Below are positions 5,953 to 6,047 of a stretch of DNA of 6,047 nt, one piece after another. This DNA is from Brachybacterium sp. UMB0905 (GTDB lineage Bacteria; Actinomycetota; Actinomycetes; Actinomycetales; Dermabacteraceae), in contig NZ_PNHL01000031.1 in NCBI RefSeq assembly GCF_002871795.1, positions 1 to 6,047 of the forward strand, written 5' to 3'. The position numbers and the translations under genes were made by a program. Position 1 is the stretch's first letter, and every line of letters starts with the position of its first letter. Below the pieces are notes generated by a model. The model worked only from the letters and a program-made list of their open reading frames with translations, searched no databases and had not been told where the DNA came from.

Positions 5953-6047
5953 TGGGGTGTACCAAGGTTCTTGGACAGTCTTCTATGAGGAAGGATCAAG
6001 GACATGGCAGGAAGATCCAGGCGTAAGTTCAGTCCCCAGTTCAAGGC
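5953..6047 (+). mobile_element. Left end of an IS3-family insertion sequence (partial)
   Basis: The IS3-type transposase start at 6004 places an IS left end upstream of it. A terminal repeat starting TG and ending ...CTTGGACA (5953-5977) resembles IS150/IS3-group ends, which run TG...GTTGGACA over about 25 bases. TG at 5953 gives that length; TG at 5958 is the alternative start. The end contains CCAAG-gtt-CTTGG (5962-5974). The right end and target duplication lie outside the window, so the boundary is approximate. Confidence 0.55.
6004..6047 (+). CDS. IS3-family transposase OrfA, N-terminal fragment
   Basis: Only 14 complete codons are visible: MAGRSRRKFSPQFK, continuing with Ala at the window edge. 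The basic start and the K-F-S-P-Q-F-K-A core are the usual opening of the IS3-family OrfA helix-turn-helix protein (HTH_Tnp_1), which binds the IS ends; the catalytic DDE part is normally made as an OrfAB fusion by -1 frameshifting. GAGGAAGGA (5988-5996 region) supplies a ribosome binding site. The gene is cut by the window edge, not necessarily broken. The assignment rests on a very short stretch. Confidence 0.7.
   Translation, partial: MAGRSRRKFSPQFK

Noticed and set aside
1..6047. CRISPR array, tRNA, rRNA or phage attachment site
   Set aside because: No regularly spaced repeats, cloverleaf, rRNA-like sequence or tRNA-end duplication was seen on reading both strands.

Overview
The window comes from a GC-rich genome with strong G/C preference at third codon positions. 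The best matches by family are actinobacterial: an MntR of the long actinobacterial type, a NrdF/NrdI pair, and an actinobacterial-looking IS3 transposase. A Micrococcales-like member of the Actinomycetota is the most likely host, but genus cannot be read from this sequence.

Layout, left to right. Bases 1-95 hold nothing recognisable. At about 96-710 (+) lies an unrecognised protein that looks 5'-truncated. At 767-895 (+) is a short remnant starting MCGRFTL, the signature start of SRAP (YedK/HMCES) proteins, with a good ribosome binding site; the rest of that gene is missing. Hairpins at 829-854 and 881-907 follow. On the minus strand, nrdI (2465-1956) and nrdF (1959-949) form a translationally coupled pair. 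A divergent control region at 2466-2676 separates them from a plus-strand metal ABC transporter operon: lipoprotein (2677-3612), ATPase (3609-4352) and permease (4349-5251), each coupled by an ATGA overlap. A DtxR/MntR-family repressor (5907-5227, minus) converges on the permease. An IS3-family element begins a few tens of bases upstream of the repressor and runs off the right edge.

The main point is that NrdF is not an ordinary Mn/Fe ribonucleotide reductase subunit. Three of the four carboxylate metal ligands are replaced by Gln116, Ser176 and Lys210, the QSK pattern of the metal-free class Ie enzymes that use a DOPA radical made with the help of NrdI. A metal-independent radical subunit therefore sits back to back with a manganese-type importer and its likely Mn sensor. 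Read together, this looks like a compact module for growth under Mn/Fe starvation: import whatever Mn is available, and make dNTPs without needing it. No nrdE is present, so the catalytic alpha subunit must be encoded elsewhere. Gene fragments on the left and an IS on the right suggest, without proving, that the module was acquired or rearranged.
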